This document shows, in pieces, positions 22,001 through 35,861 of a stretch of 64,000 nt of DNA (the first letter of the stretch is position 1; the number at the start of each line of letters is the position of its first letter). Under the pieces are notes generated by a model. That model was not told the origin of the DNA, made no database searches, and worked only from the letters and a program-made list of their open reading frames with translations. Origin of the DNA: Siphonodentalium dalli (lineage: Eukaryota; Mollusca; Scaphopoda; Gadilida; Siphonodentaliidae); assembly GCA_032622095.1 (NCBI GenBank), contig CP136064.1:2604001-2668000 (forward strand). The letters are read 5' to 3'. The translations under genes were made by a program, and so were the position numbers.

Positions 22001-24576
22001 TTATATAATTATAAATATAACCCAGGTCTTACTAAATTGATTTATCTACTTAGTTCTTTATAAATATAACCTGGTCTTACTAAATTGATTTATCTACTTA
22101 GTTCTTTATAAATATAACCTGGTCTTACTAAATTGATTTATCTACTTAGTTCTTTATAATTATAAATATAACCTGGTCTTACTAAATTGATTTATCTACT
22201 TAGTTCTTTATAAATATAACCTGGTCTTACTAAATTGATTTATCTACTTAGTTCTTTATAAATATAACCAGGTCTTACTAAATTGATTTATCTACTTAGT
22301 TCTTTATAATTATAAATATAACCTGGTCTTACTAAATTGATTTATCTACTTAGTTCTTTATAAATATAACCAGGTCTTACTAAATTGATTTATCTACTTA
22401 GTTCTTTATATAATTATAAATATAACCTGGTCTTACTAAATTGATTTATCTACTTAGTTCTTTATAAATATAACCTGGTCTTACTAAATTGATTTATCTA
22501 CTTAGTTCTTTATATAATTATAAATATAACCTGGTCTTACTAAATTGATTTATCTACTTAGTTCTTTATAAATATAACCAGGTCTTACTAAATTGATTTA
22601 TCTACTTAGTTCTTTATATAATTATAAATATAACCAGGTCTTACTAAATTGATTTATCTACTTAGTTCTTTATAAATATAACCAGGTCTTACTAAATTGA
22701 TTTATCTACTTAGTTCTTTATATAATTATAAATATAACCAGGTCTTACTAAATTGATTTATCTACTTAGTTCTTTATATAATTATAAATATAACCTGGTC
22801 TTACTAAATTGATTTATCTACTTAGTTCTTTATATAATTATAAATATAACCAGGTCTTACTAAATTGATTTATCTACTTAGTTCTTTATATAATTATAAA
22901 TATAACCTGGTCTTACTAAATTGATTTATCTACTTAGTTCTTTATAAATATAACCAGGTCTTACTAAATTGATTTATCTACTTAGTTCTTTATAAATATA
23001 ACCAGGTCTTACTAAATTGATTTATCTACTTAGTTCTTTATATAATTATAAATATAACCTGGTCTTACTAAATTGATTTATCTACTTAGTTCTTTATAAA
23101 TATAACCAGGTCTTACTAAATTGATTTATCTACTTAGTTCTTTATAAATATAACCTGGTCTTACTAAATTGATTTATCTACTTAGTTCTTTATAATTATA
23201 AATATAACCTGGTCTTACTAAATTGATTTATCTACTTAGTTCTTTATAAATATAACCTGGTCTTACTAAATTGATTTATCTACTTAGTTCTTTATAAATA
23301 TAACCAGGTCTTACTAAATTGATTTATCTACTTAGTTCTTTATAAATATAACCAGGTCTTACTAAATTGATTTATCTACTTAGTTCTTTATAAATATAAC
23401 CAGGTCTTACTAAATTGATTTATCTACTTAGTTCTTTATAAATATAACCTGGTCTTACTAAATTGATTTATCTACTTAGTTCTTTATAAATATAACCAGG
23501 TCTTACTAAATTGATTTATCTACTTAGTTCTTTATAAATATAACCAGGTCTTACTAAATTGATTTATCTACTTAGTTCTTTATAAATATAACCCAGGTCT
23601 TACTAAATTGATTTATCTACTTAGTTCTTTATAAATATAACCAGGTCTTACTAAATTGATTTATCTACTTAGTTCTTTATAAATATAACCAGGTCTTACT
23701 AAATTGATTTATCTACTTAGTTCTTTATAAATATAACCCAGGTCTTACTAAATTGATTTATCTACTTAGTTCTTTATAAATATAACCTGGTCTTACTAAA
23801 TTGATTTATCTACTTAGTTCTTTATAAATATAACCTGGTCTTACTAAATTGATTTATCTACTTAGTTCTTTATAATTATAAATATAACCAGGTCTTACTA
23901 AATTGATTTATCTACTTAGTTCTTTATAAATATAACCCAGGTCTTACTAAATTGATTTATCTACTTAGTTCTTTATAAATATAACCTGGTCTTACTAAAT
24001 TGATTTATCTACTTAGTTCTTTATAAATATAACCTGGTCTTACTAAATTGATTTATCTACTTAGTTCTTTATAAATATAACCAGGTCTTACTAAATTGAT
24101 TTATCTACTTAGTTCTTTATAAATATAACCTGGTCTTACTAAATTGATTTATCTACTTAGTTCTTTATATAATTATAAATATAACCAGGTCTTACTAAAT
24201 TGATTTATCTACTTAGTTCTTTATAAATATAACCTGGTCTTACTAAATTGATTTATCTACTTAGTTCTTTATAATTATAAATATAACCAGGTCTTACTAA
24301 ATTGATTTATCTACTTAGTTCTTTATAAATATAACCAGGTCTTACTAAATTGATTTATCTACTTAGTTCTTTATAAATATAACCCAGGTCTTACTAAATT
24401 GATTTATCTACTTAGTTCTTTATAAATATAACCTGGTCTTACTAAATTGATTTATCTACTTAGTTCTTTATATAATTATAAATATAACCAGGTCTTACTA
24501 AATTGATTTATCTACTTAGTTCTTTATAAATATAACCTGGTCTTACTAAATTGATTTATCTACTTAGTTATTTATA
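16039..24576 (+). repeat. Satellite array A, about 168 monomers of 48/54/56 bp
   Basis: Tandem copies of a monomer whose core is GGTCTTACTAAATTGATT followed by TATCTACTTAGTTC. Length classes arise at the junction: TTTATAAATATAACC (48 bp), TTTATAATTATAAATATAACC (54) and TTTATATAATTATAAATATAACC (56). The base before GGTC varies between CCTGG, CCAGG and CCCAGG. At 16.08-16.61 kb, 56- and 48-bp forms alternate as a 104-bp dimer. A 320-bp six-monomer block repeats at about 16571 and 16891. The variant TCTTCTTAGTTC occurs only near 16081, 16183 and 20969. The last monomer has TTAGTTATTTATAAAA. Monomer counts are estimates. Confidence 0.97.
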
Positions 24577-24987
24577 AAATTTGATGTTTAGTGATTAAGT
24601 AGATAGATTCTAAGGCTGTAATGATTCACAGTGAATTCAATGTATTGCAATGCACTATCAAACGATACATGTATCCTGTCATGTGGTATCTCGATACAAT
24701 AAATCAAGTAATTTCTGAAGGTGGTCATGTGTAAACCAGCAATGTTGTCTATAAGGGTATTAACAAAGTTGTACTGGTACAATCAAATCTTAAACATTAT
24801 ATGCATATTACCTGAATAGTAGATACTATTACCTCATGGTGTTCACTCGAGTATCAACAACGTTTTACTGGTACAATCAAATATTACAACTTATATGCAT
24901 ATTTCCTGAATAATAGATACTATTAACACATGGTATCACTAGAGTATTTAACAAAGTTTTACTGGTACAATCAAATATTAAAGCAGC

Positions 24988-25197
24988 ACGGCAAAGAATA
25001 TTTTATTACTTTCAGACGAATTCATCAACAACGTTCAAGCATTGATGGGAGCAGAGTTGGATGTTGAAGTACTCAACAGAAAGGCGGAAGTAAAATCCAT
25101 GTCAAAAGAGCAGGGGGCAGATTTATGTCTGGAGGATGACATGTTCGCACCGCATTACAAACAAATTACGTCATTGGCGATGTCGACTTTAAAATAA
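24988..25197 (+). pseudogene. MAKN ORF with lost start codon (ACG)
   Basis: The reading frame is open over all 70 codons including the correct five-G run, but the start is ACG (AGCAGCACGGC in place of AGCAACATGGC). Substitutions give EVLNRKAEVKS instead of EVLDRKAELKS, as also in the copy at 58316. Without another start it is probably not translated. Confidence 0.6.
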
Positions 25198-25819
25198 AAT
25201 GTTTTCACTAAATCATCAGAAATCATGAGGTATAGTCCACAGAAAGCACACATTTATTCAATTAAATAAAACAATATTGACCTAAATTTCAATATGTTAC
25301 AAGCCACAAACTTCAGAGTGTGCAATAATCATAGAACACAGTTGTGTGAACATGGCACACATTTCTAATGTTGCGAGGTAAAACTTGAACCAATGTTTCT
25401 TGATTCAATATCGCGTCACAACAAACTTGTGCATTATTGTTAGCAGTTCACAAACTTGTGTTCTGTCTTCTCATGCTTTCATTAAGCTAACCAAAGAAAT
25501 TGGTCTAAATTAAACTATAATCTGGGCATTCTTTGGAAGTTGTGAAGTAATCAATTTTAATTTCCATCTTTTTTAGCTATCTCCACACAGTTACTAACCA
25601 GCAATCTTGTTTTAAAATTAAAAAAATACATACCAGTTCTTTGATTTTACCTGCCCATATTGGAAAAATCATATATATCTAGACAACACTCTGCGTCTGT
25701 GCATGTGGTTGCAAAGACTGGCTTATGACAGAATACCCTATATGATACAAATGTGGCAAAGCGTCCCCAAATTACGATAATTGCTGTGCCTTGCAATACA
25801 CATGTCTTAAATATTTCAG

Positions 25820-25996
25820 ATGGCTGATTGCTATATATGTCGAAAGAAAATACGGTATAGAAACCGTCATGTAAGAGAACTACATTATAAGCCAGGACTT
25901 ATAATAGAATGTTTTGACTGCAACTACAAGTGCAACAGGTGGGGAAATCTTTCGATCCACATGAAGAGAATTCATCTTGGTTGTGGAGGTTTGTAA
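25820..25996 (+). pseudogene. Zinc-finger ORF, array type with one extra codon
   Basis: Finger 1 is shortened as in other array copies. In addition CTTATAATAGAA inserts one Ile codon in the linker before finger 2. The frame stays open (58 aa). Confidence 0.6.
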
Positions 25997-26008
25997 AGCA
26001 GTTAGAAA

Positions 26009-29000
26009 TATAATTATAAATATAACCTGGTCTTACTAAATTGATTTATCTACTTAGTTCTTTATAATTATAAATATAACCTGGTCTTACTAAATTGATT
26101 TATCTACTTAGTTCTTTATAAATATAACCTGGTCTTACTAAATTGATTTATCTACTTAGTTCTTTATAATTATAACCAGGTCTTACTAAATTGATTTATC
26201 TACTTAGTTCTTTATAAATATAACCAGGTCTTACTAAATTGATTTATCTACTTAGTTCTTTATAAATATAACCAGGTCTTACTAAATTGATTTATCTACT
26301 TAGTTCTTTATAATTATAAATATAACCAGGTCTTACTAAATTGATTTATCTACTTAGTTCTTTATAAATATAACCTGGTCTTACTAAATTGATTTATCTA
26401 CTTAGTTCTTTATAAATATAACCTGGTCTTACTAAATTGATTTATCTACTTAGTTCTTTATAAATATAACCTGGTCTTACTAAATTGATTTATCTACTTA
26501 GTTCTTTATAAATATAACCAGGTCTTACTAAATTGATTTATCTACTTAGTTCTTTATAAATATAACCAGGACTTACTAAATTGATTTATCTACTTAGTTC
26601 TTTATAAATATAACCAGGTCTTACTAAATTGATTTATCTACTTAGTTCTTTATAAATATAACCAGGTCTTACTAAATTGATTTATCTACTTAGTTCTTTA
26701 TAAATATAACCTGGTCTTACTAAATTGATTTATCTACTTAGTTCTTTATAAATATAACCTGGTCTTACTAAATTGATTTATCTACTTAGTTCTTTATAAA
26801 TATAACCTGGTCTTACTAAATTGATTTATCTACTTAGTTCTTTATAAATATAACCAGGTCTTACTAAATTGATTTATCTACTTAGTTCTTTATAAATATA
26901 ACCTGGTCTTACTAAATTGATTTATCTACTTAGTTCTTTATAAATATAACCAGGTCTTACTAAATTGATTTATCTACTTAGTTCTTTATAAATATAACCA
27001 GGTCTTACTAAATTGATTTATCTACTTAGTTCTTTATAAATATAACCAGGTCTTACTAAATTGATTTATCTACTTAGTTCTTTATAATTATAAATATAAC
27101 CAGGTCTTACTAAATTGATTTATCTACTTAGTTCTTTATAAATATAACCTGGTCTTACTAAATTGATTTATCTACTTAGTTCTTTATAATTATAAATATA
27201 ACCAGGTCTTACTAAATTGATTTATCTACTTAGTTCTTTATAAATATAACCAGGTCTTACTAAATTGATTTATCTACTTAGTTCTTTATAAATATAACCA
27301 GGTCTTACTAAATTGATTTATCTACTTAGTTCTTTATAAATATAACCCAGGTCTTACTAAATTGATTTATCTACTTAGTTCTTTATAATTATAACCAGGT
27401 CTTACTAAATTGATTTATCTACTTAGTTCTTTATAAATATAACCAGGTCTTACTAAATTGATTTATCTACTTAGTTCTTTATAAATATAACCAGGTCTTA
27501 CTAAATTGATTTATCTACTTAGTTCTTTATAAATATAACCTGGTCTTACTAAATTGATTTATCTACTTAGTTCTTTATAAATATAACCAGGTCTTACTAA
27601 ATTGATTTATCTACTTAGTTCTTTATAAATATAACCAGGTCTTACTAAATTGATTTATCTACTTAGTTCTTTATAAATATAACCTGGTCTTACTAAATTG
27701 ATTTATCTACTTAGTTCTTTATAAATATAACCAGGTCTTACTAAATTGATTTATCTACTTAGTTCTTTATATAATTATAAATATAACCTGGTCTTACTAA
27801 ATTGATTTATCTACTTAGTTCTTTATATAATTATAAATATAACCCAGGTCTTACTAAATTGATTTATCTACTTAGTTCTTTATATAATTATAAATATAAC
27901 CAGGTCTTACTAAATTGATTTATCTACTTAGTTCTTTATAAATATAACCAGGTCTTACTAAATTGATTTATCTACTTAGTTCTTTATATAATTATAAATA
28001 TAACCCAGGTCTTACTAAATTGATTTATCTACTTAGTTCTTTATAAATATAACCAGGTCTTACTAAATTGATTTATCTACTTAGTTCTTTATAAATATAA
28101 CCAGGTCTTACTAAATTGATTTATCTACTTAGTTCTTTATAAATATAACCTGGTCTTACTAAATTGATTTATCTACTTAGTTCTTTATAAATATAACCAG
28201 GTCTTACTAAATTGATTTATCTACTTAGTTCTTTATAAATATAACCAGGTCTTACTAAATTGATTTATCTACTTAGTTCTTTATAAATATAACCCAGGTC
28301 TTACTAAATTGATTTATCTACTTAGTTCTTTATAAATATAAATATAACCAGGTCTTACTAAATTGATTTATCTACTTAGTTCTTTATAAATATAACCTGG
28401 TCTTACTAAATTGATTTATCTACTTAGTTCTTTATAAATATAACCAGGTCTTACTAAATTGATTTATCTACTTAGTTCTTTATAAATATAACCAGGTCTT
28501 ACTAAATTGATTTATCTACTTAGTTCTTTATAAATATAACCTGGTCTTACTAAATTGATTTATCTACTTAGTTCTTTATAAATATAACCTGGTCTTACTA
28601 AATTGATTTATCTACTTAGTTCTTTATAAATATAACCCAGGTCTTACTAAATTGATTTATCTACTTAGTTCTTTATAAATATAACCTGGTCTTACTAAAT
28701 TGATTTATCTACTTAGTTCTTTATAAATATAACCTGGTCTTACTAAATTGATTTATCTACTTAGTTCTTTATAAATATAACCCAGGTCTTACTAAATTGA
28801 TTTATCTACTTAGTTCTTTATAAATATAACCCAGGTCTTACTAAATTGATTTATCTACTTAGTTCTTTATAAATATAACCTGGTCTTACTAAATTGATTT
28901 ATCTACTTAGTTCTTTATAAATATAACCTGGTCTTACTAAATTGATTTATCTACTTAGTTCTTTATAAATATAACCCAGGTCTTACTAAATTGATTTATC

Positions 29001-32000
29001 TACTTAGTTCTTTATAAATATAACCTGGTCTTACTAAATTGATTTATCTACTTAGTTCTTTATAAATATAACCTGGTCTTACTAAATTGATTTATCTACT
29101 TAGTTCTTTATAAATATAACCTGGTGTTACTAAATTGATTTATCTACTTAGTTCTTTATAAATATAACCTGGTCTTACTAAATTGATTTATCTACTTAGT
29201 TCTTTATAAATATAACCTGGTCTTACTAAATTGATTTATCTACTTAGTTCTTTATAAATATAACCTGGTCTTACTAAATTGATTTATCTACTTAGTTCTT
29301 TATAATTATAAATATAACCAGGTCTTACTAAATTGATTTATCTACTTAGTTCTTTATAAATATAACCCAGGTCTTACTAAATTGATTTATCTACTTAGTT
29401 CTTTATAAATATAACCTGGTCTTACTAAATTGATTTATCTACTTAGTTCTTTATAAATATAACCTGGTCTTACTAAATTGATTTATCTACTTAGTTCTTT
29501 ATAAATATAACCAGGTCTTACTAAATTGATTTATCTACTTAGTTCTTTATAAATATAACCTGGTCTTACTAAATTGATTTATCTACTTAGTTCTTTATAA
29601 ATATAACCAGGTCTTACTAAATTGATTTATCTACTTAGTTCTTTATAAATATAACCTGGTCTTACTAAATTGATTTATCTACTTAGTTCTTTATAAATAT
29701 AACCTGGTCTTACTAAATTGATTTATCTACTTAGTTCTTTATAAATATAACCTGGTCTTACTAAATTGATTTATCTACTTAGTTCTTTATAATTATAAAT
29801 ATAACCAGGTCTTACTAAATTGATTTATCTACTTAGTTCTTTATAAATATAACCCAGGTCTTACTAAATTGATTTATCTACTTAGTTCTTTATAAATATA
29901 ACCTGGTCTTACTAAATTGATTTATCTACTTAGTTCTTTATAAATATAACCTGGTCTTACTAAATTGATTTATCTACTTAGTTCTTTATAAATATAACCA
30001 GGTCTTACTAAATTGATTTATCTACTTAGTTCTTTATAAATATAACCTGGTCTTACTAAATTGATTTATCTACTTAGTTCTTTATAAATATAACCTGGTC
30101 TTACTAAATTGATTTATCTACTTAGTTCTTTATAAATATAACCAGGTCTTACTAAATTGATTTATCTACTTAGTTCTTTATAAATATAACCTGGTCTTAC
30201 TAAATTGATTTATCTACTTAGTTCTTTATAAATATAACCTGGTCTTACTAAATTGATTTATCTACTTAGTTCTTTATAAATATAACCAGGTCTTACTAAA
30301 TTGATTTATCTACTTAGTTCTTTATAAATATAACCAGGTCTTACTAAATTGATTTATCTACTTAGTTCTTTATAAATATAACCCAGGTCTTACTAAATTG
30401 ATTTATCTACTTAGTTCTTTATAAATATAACCAGGTCTTACTAAATTGATTTATCTACTTAGTTCTTTATAAATATAACCTGGTCTTACTAAATTGATTT
30501 ATCTACTTAGTTCTTTATAAATATAACCAGGTCTTACTAAATTGATTTATCTACTTAGTTCTTTATAAATATAACCTGGTCTTACTAAATTGATTTATCT
30601 ACTTAGTTCTTTATAATTATAAATATAACCAGGTCTTACTAAATTGATTTATCTACTTAGTTCTTTATAAATATAACCCAGGTCTTACTAAATTGATTTA
30701 TCTACTTAGTTCTTTATAAATATAACCTGGTCTTACTAAATTGATTTATCTACTTAGTTCTTTATAATTATAAATATAACCAGGTCTTACTAAATTGATT
30801 TATCTACTTAGTTCTTTATAAATATAACCCAGGTCTTACTAAATTGATTTATCTACTTAGTTCTTTATAAATATAACCTGGTCTTACTAAATTGATTTAT
30901 CTACTTAGTTCTTTATAAATATAACCTGGTCTTACTAAATTGATTTATCTACTTAGTTCTTTATAAATATAACCTGGTCTTACTAAATTGATTTATCTAC
31001 TTAGTTCTTTATAAATATAACCTGGTCTTACTAAATTGATTTATCTACTTAGTTCTTTATAAATATAACCTGGTCTTACTAAATTGATTTATCTACTTAG
31101 TTCTTTATAAATATAACCTGGTCTTACTAAATTGATTTATCTACTTAGTTCTTTATAAATATAACCTGGTCTTACTAAATTGATTTATCTACTTAGTTCT
31201 TTATAAATATAACCTGGTCTTACTAAATTGATTTATCTACTTAGTTCTTTATAAATATAACCTGGTCTTACTAAATTGATTTATCTACTTAGTTCTTTAT
31301 AAATATAACCTGGTCTTACTAAATTGATTTATCTACTTAGTTCTTTATAATTATAAATATAACCAGGTCTTACTAAATTGATTTATCTACTTAGTTCTTT
31401 ATAAATATAACCTGGTCTTACTAAATTGATTTATCTACTTAGTTCTTTATAAATATAACCTGGTCTTACTAAATTGATTTATCTACTTAGTTCTTTATAA
31501 ATATAACCTGGTCTTACTAAATTGATTTATCTACTTAGTTCTTTATAAATATAACCAGGTCTTAGGCCAAAAAAAAAAAGTGTTTTGGTTCTCGGGCAAT
31601 TTTTTTTTCAAATCAATGAGGGAGGGAGGGTTTTATTTTTATTTTTTATTTTTTTCTGCGCATAGTAAGCATGGACAAAGATACCTTCCTCTGTCTAGTA
31701 ATAACCAGAAAGGTAGAGGGAACTGTTATGCATATAAACTCATTTAGTCTTGTATAAAAATGACATTGTACTACAAGTGTATGACTGGGATTACCTAACA
31801 ATATATAATGCCCCTGACATTAACTACTGTTATTGTTGTCTAAAAACTGATACCTCCCATTCTAATATGTGATCCTGAATTTAGTCCCGTGCCTTTCGAT
31901 TGTATAAAGTTACAATTAGTGTAAGTTGTTCACAATGACTAATTGTAAGAAGAGCATGAGGATCAGCTAATCATTTTCTTAATTGTAGTCATCTACTTCA

Positions 32001-33666
32001 TGTTGTCAGCCTGCAAGTCACTTATTAACACATTACATGTTAGAGCTCAATGCACACTAATATTCAACACATATCTGCTATGGACATGTTGATAAAATAA
32101 AAAAAAAAATTTTTTTTTTTTTTTTTTTTCAAATTTTTTTTACTCGTAAGTTTTTTTGTCATAACATCAGGCATTGCAATAAAAAGGCCTAATGCGGCCC
32201 TTTTTATTCAATGCGGCGGGGCCTGAGAACCAAAACCTTTTTTTTTTTTGGCCTTACTAAATTGATTTATCTACTTAGTTCTTTATAAATATAACCAGGT
32301 CTTACTAAATTGATTTATCTACTTAGTTCTTTATAAATATAACCCAGGTCTTACTAAATTGATTTATCTACTTAGTTCTTTATAAATATAACCAGGTCTT
32401 ACTAAATTGATTTATCTACTTAGTTCTTTATAAATATAACCAGGTCTTACTAAATTGATTTATCTACTTAGTTCTTTATAAATATAACCAGGTCTTACTA
32501 AATTGATTTATCTACTTAGTTCTTTATAATTATAAATATAACCAGGTCTTACTAAATTGATTTATCTACTTAGTTCTTTATAAATATAACCCAGGTCTTA
32601 CTAAATTGATTTATCTACTTAGTTCTTTATAAATATAACCTGGTCTTACTAAATTGATTTATCTACTTAGTTCTTTATAAATATAACCTGGTCTTACTAA
32701 ATTGATTTATCTACTTAGTTCTTTATAATTATAAATATAACCAGGTCTTACTAAATTGATTTATCTACTTAGTTCTTTATAATTATAAATATAACCAGGT
32801 CTTACTAAATTGATTTATCTACTTAGTTCTTTATAATTATAAATATAACCAGGTCTTACTAAATTGATTTATCTACTTAGTTCTTTATAAATATAACCCA
32901 GGTCTTACTAAATTGATTTATCTACTTAGTTCTTTATAAATATAACCTGGTCTTACTAAATTGATTTATCTACTTAGTTCTTTATAAATATAACCTGGTC
33001 TTACTAAATTGATTTATCTACTTAGTTCTTTATAAATATAACCTGGTCTTACTAAATTGATTTATCTACTTAGTTCTTTATAAATATAACCTGGTCTTAC
33101 TAAATTGATTTATCTACTTAGTTCTTTATAAATATAACCTGGTCTTACTAAATTGATTTATCTACTTAGTTCTTTATAAATATAACCAGGTCTTACTAAA
33201 TTGATTTATCTACTTAGTTCTTTATAAATATAACCCAGGTCTTACTAAATTGATTTATCTACTTAGTTCTTTATAAATATAACCAGGTCTTACTAAATTG
33301 ATTTATCTACTTAGTTCTTTATAAATATAACCAGGTCTTACTAAATTGATTTATCTACTTAGTTCTTTATAAATATAACCTGGTCTTACTAAATTGATTT
33401 ATCTACTTAGTTCTTTATAAATATAACCAGGTCTTACTAAATTGATTTATCTACTTAGTTCTTTATAAATATAACCTGGTCTTACTAAATTGATTTATCT
33501 ACTTAGTTCTTTATAAATATAACCTGGTCTTACTAAATTGATTTATCTACTTAGTTCTTTATAAATATAACCTGGTCTTACTAAATTGATTTATCTACTT
33601 AGTTCTTTATAATTATAAATATAACCCAGGTCTTACTAAATTGATTTATCTACTTAGTTCTTTATA
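26009..33666 (+). repeat. Satellite array B, about 140 monomers, interrupted by a MITE
   Basis: Mostly 48-bp monomers, with fewer 56-bp forms than array A. The inserted element at 31565-32253 splits one monomer. Single-base variants such as CCAGGACTTAC (26568) and CCTGGTGTTAC (29123) mark individual copies and recur rarely; the ACTTAC variant is seen again at 45611 in array F. A ten-monomer block of 487 bp is repeated at about 29301 and 29788. Confidence 0.97.
31565..32253. mobile_element. 689-bp PIF/Harbinger-like MITE with TTA target duplication
   Basis: It begins GGCC, an A-run, then GTGTTTTGGTTCTC. It ends in the inverted counterpart GAGAACCAAAACC, a T-run, then GGCC. The satellite text GGTCTTACTAAA is split as GGTCTTA before and TTACTAAA after, giving a 3-bp TTA duplication. 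A 3-bp TWA target site and GG-starting termini are the hallmark of PIF/Harbinger elements. There is no transposase frame. The interior is AT-rich, with long A/T runs near 32098-32130 and a hairpin AATAAAAAGGCC/GGCCCTTTTTATT near 32178-32210. One clean insertion in a monomer shows it arrived after local satellite expansion. Confidence 0.85.
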
Positions 33667-34148
33667 AAATTTGATGTTTAGTGATTAAGTAGATAGATTC
33701 TAAGGCTGTAATGATTCACAGTGAATTCAATGTATTGCAATGCACTATCAAACGATACATGTATCGTGTCATCTGGTATCTCGATACAATAAATCAAGTA
33801 ATTTCTGAAGGTGGTCATGTGTAAACCAGCAATGTTGTCTATAAGGGTATTAACAAAGTTGTACTGGTACAATCAAATCTTAAACATTATATGCATATTA
33901 CCTGAATAGTAGATACTATTACCTCATGGTGTTCACTCGAGTATGAACAACGTTTTACTGGTACAAACAAATATTAAAACTTATATGCATATTTCCTGAA
34001 TAGTAGATACTATAACATGGTGTCTATAAGGGTACAAACAAATCTTAAAACTTATATGCATATTACCTGAATAATAGATACTATTAACACATGGTATCAC
34101 TAGAGTATTTAACAAAGTTTTACTGGTACAATCAAATATTAAAGCAAC

Positions 34149-34301
34149 ATGGCAAAGAATATTTTATTACTTTCAGACGAATTCATCAACAACATTCAAG
34201 CATTGATGGGAGCAGAGTTCGATGTTGAAGTACTCGACAGAAAGGCGGAACTAAAATCCATGTCAAAAGAGCAGGGGGGCAGATTTATGTCTGAAGGATG
34301 A
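34149..34301 (+). pseudogene. MAKN ORF, frameshifted (six-G form)
   Basis: The six-G insertion truncates the frame, which ends SEG rather than SGG because of CTGAAGGA. It also has Val to Ile (AACATTCAAG) and Leu to Phe (GAGTTCGAT) changes. Identical to the copy at 38649. Confidence 0.65.
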
Positions 34302-34981
34302 CATGTTCGCACCGCATTACAAACAAATTACGTCATTGACGATGTCGACTTTAAAATAAAATGTTTTCACTAAATCATCAGAAATCATGAGGTATAGTCC
34401 ACAGAAAGCACACATTTATTCAATTAAATAAAACAATATTGACCTAAATTTCAATATGTTACAAGCCACAAACTTCAGAGTGTGCAATAATCATAGAACA
34501 CAGTTGTGTGAACATGGCACACATTTCTAATGTTGCGAGGTAAAACTTGAACCAATGTTTCTTGATTCAATATCGCGTCACAACAAACTTGTGCATTATT
34601 GTTAGCAGTTCACAAACTTGTGTTCTATGTCTTCTCATGCTTTCATTAAGCTAACCAAAGAAATTGGTCTAAATTAAACTATAATCTGGGCATTCTTTGG
34701 AAGTTGTGAAGTAATCAATTTTAATTTCCATCTTTTTTAGCTATCTCCACACAGTTACTAACCAGCAATCTTGTTTTAAAATTAAAAAAATACATACCAG
34801 TTCTTTGATTTTACCTGCCCATATTGGAAAAATCATATATATCTAGACAACACTCTGCGTCTGTGCATGTGGTTGCAGACTGGCTTATGACAGAATACCC
34901 TATATGATACAAATGTGGCAAAGCGTCCCCAAATTACGATAATTGCTGTGCCTTGCAATACACATGTCTTAAATATTTCAG

Positions 34982-35155
34982 ATGGCTGATTGCTATATAT
35001 GTCGAAAGAAAATACGGTATAGAAACCGTCATGTAAGAGAACTACATTATAAGCCAGGACTTATAGAATGTTTTGACTGCAACTACAAGTGCAACAGGTG
35101 GGGAAATCTTTCGATCCACATGAAGAGAATTCATCTTGGTTGTGGAGGTTTGTAA
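34982..35155 (+). pseudogene. Zinc-finger ORF, array type (57 aa)
   Basis: Open frame with the four-codon deletion in finger 1 and an intact finger 2. The upstream spacer has TTGCAGACTGG in place of TTGCAAAGACTGG. Confidence 0.6.
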
Positions 35156-35167
35156 AGCAGTTAGAAA

Positions 35168-35282
35168 TATAATTATAAATATAACCTGGTCTTACTAAAT
35201 TGATTTATCTACTTAGTTCTTTATAATTATAAATATAACCCAGGTCTTACTAAATTGATTTATCTACTTAGTTCTTTATAAA
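35168..35282 (+). repeat. Two satellite monomers
   Basis: A 54-bp-class dimer (CCTGG then CCCAGG) between units 4 and 5. It is an early step of expansion compared with single-monomer sites. Confidence 0.9.
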
Positions 35283-35708
35283 ATTTGATGTTTAGTGATT
35301 AAGTAGATAGATTCTAAGGCTGTAATGATTCACAGTGAATTCAATGTATTGCAATGCACTATCAAACGATACATGTATCGTGTCATCTGGTATCTCGATA
35401 CAATAAATCAAGTAATTTCTGAAGGTGGTCATGTGTAAACCAGCAATGTTGTCTATAAGGGTATTAACAAAGTTGTACTGGTACAATCAAATATTAAACA
35501 TTATCAACAACGTTTTACTGGTACAAACAAATATTAAAACTTATATGCATATTTCCTGAATAGTAGATACTATAACATGGTGTCTATAAGGGTACAAACA
35601 AATCTTAAAACTTATATGCATATTACCTGAATAATAGATACTATTAACACATGGTATCACTAGAGTATTTAACAAAGTTTTACTGGTACAATCAAATATT
35701 AAAGCAAC

Positions 35709-35861
35709 ATGGCAAAGAATATTTTAATACTTTCAGACGAATTCATCAACAACGTTCAAGCATTGATGGGAGCAGAGTTCGATGTTGAAGTACTCGACAG
35801 AAAGGCGGAACTAAAATCCATGTCAAAAGAGCAGGGGGACAGATTTATGTCTGGAGGATGA
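35709..35861 (+). pseudogene. MAKN ORF, frameshifted (five-G plus A form)
   Basis: Here the extra base after the G-run is A (GGGGGACAG). This gives EQGDRFMSGG and a stop, at the same position as the six-G lesion. It shares the Leu to Phe change. Confidence 0.65.

Larger units (their letters stand above)
24577..26008 (+). repeat. Composite unit 3
   Basis: Flank, minisatellite, MAKN copy, spacer and zinc-finger ORF. The flank has the variants TATCCTGTC and CATGTGGTATC in place of TATCGTGTC and CATCTGGTATC. CATGTGG is shared with units at 56.6 kb and beyond, linking this unit to the right-hand end of the domain. Confidence 0.9.
33667..35167 (+). repeat. Composite unit 4
   Basis: Full unit. With unit 5 and adjoining satellite it forms the left member of the 4,500-bp duplication. 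It carries an extra minisatellite-derived segment (GTGTCTATAAGGGTACAAAC near 34020) that is absent from units 0, 3 and 15. Confidence 0.9.

Noticed and set aside
24588..24782. Recurring minus-strand 64-72-codon ORF in the flank of nearly every composite unit (about 15 copies, e.g. 14729-14923, 24588-24782, 59408-59602)
   Set aside because: Its repetition only reflects near-identity of the repeated DNA. It runs antisense across a palindrome, the satellite border and the minisatellite. It is not open in the divergent single copy at 10.72-10.89 kb, and it has no domain.
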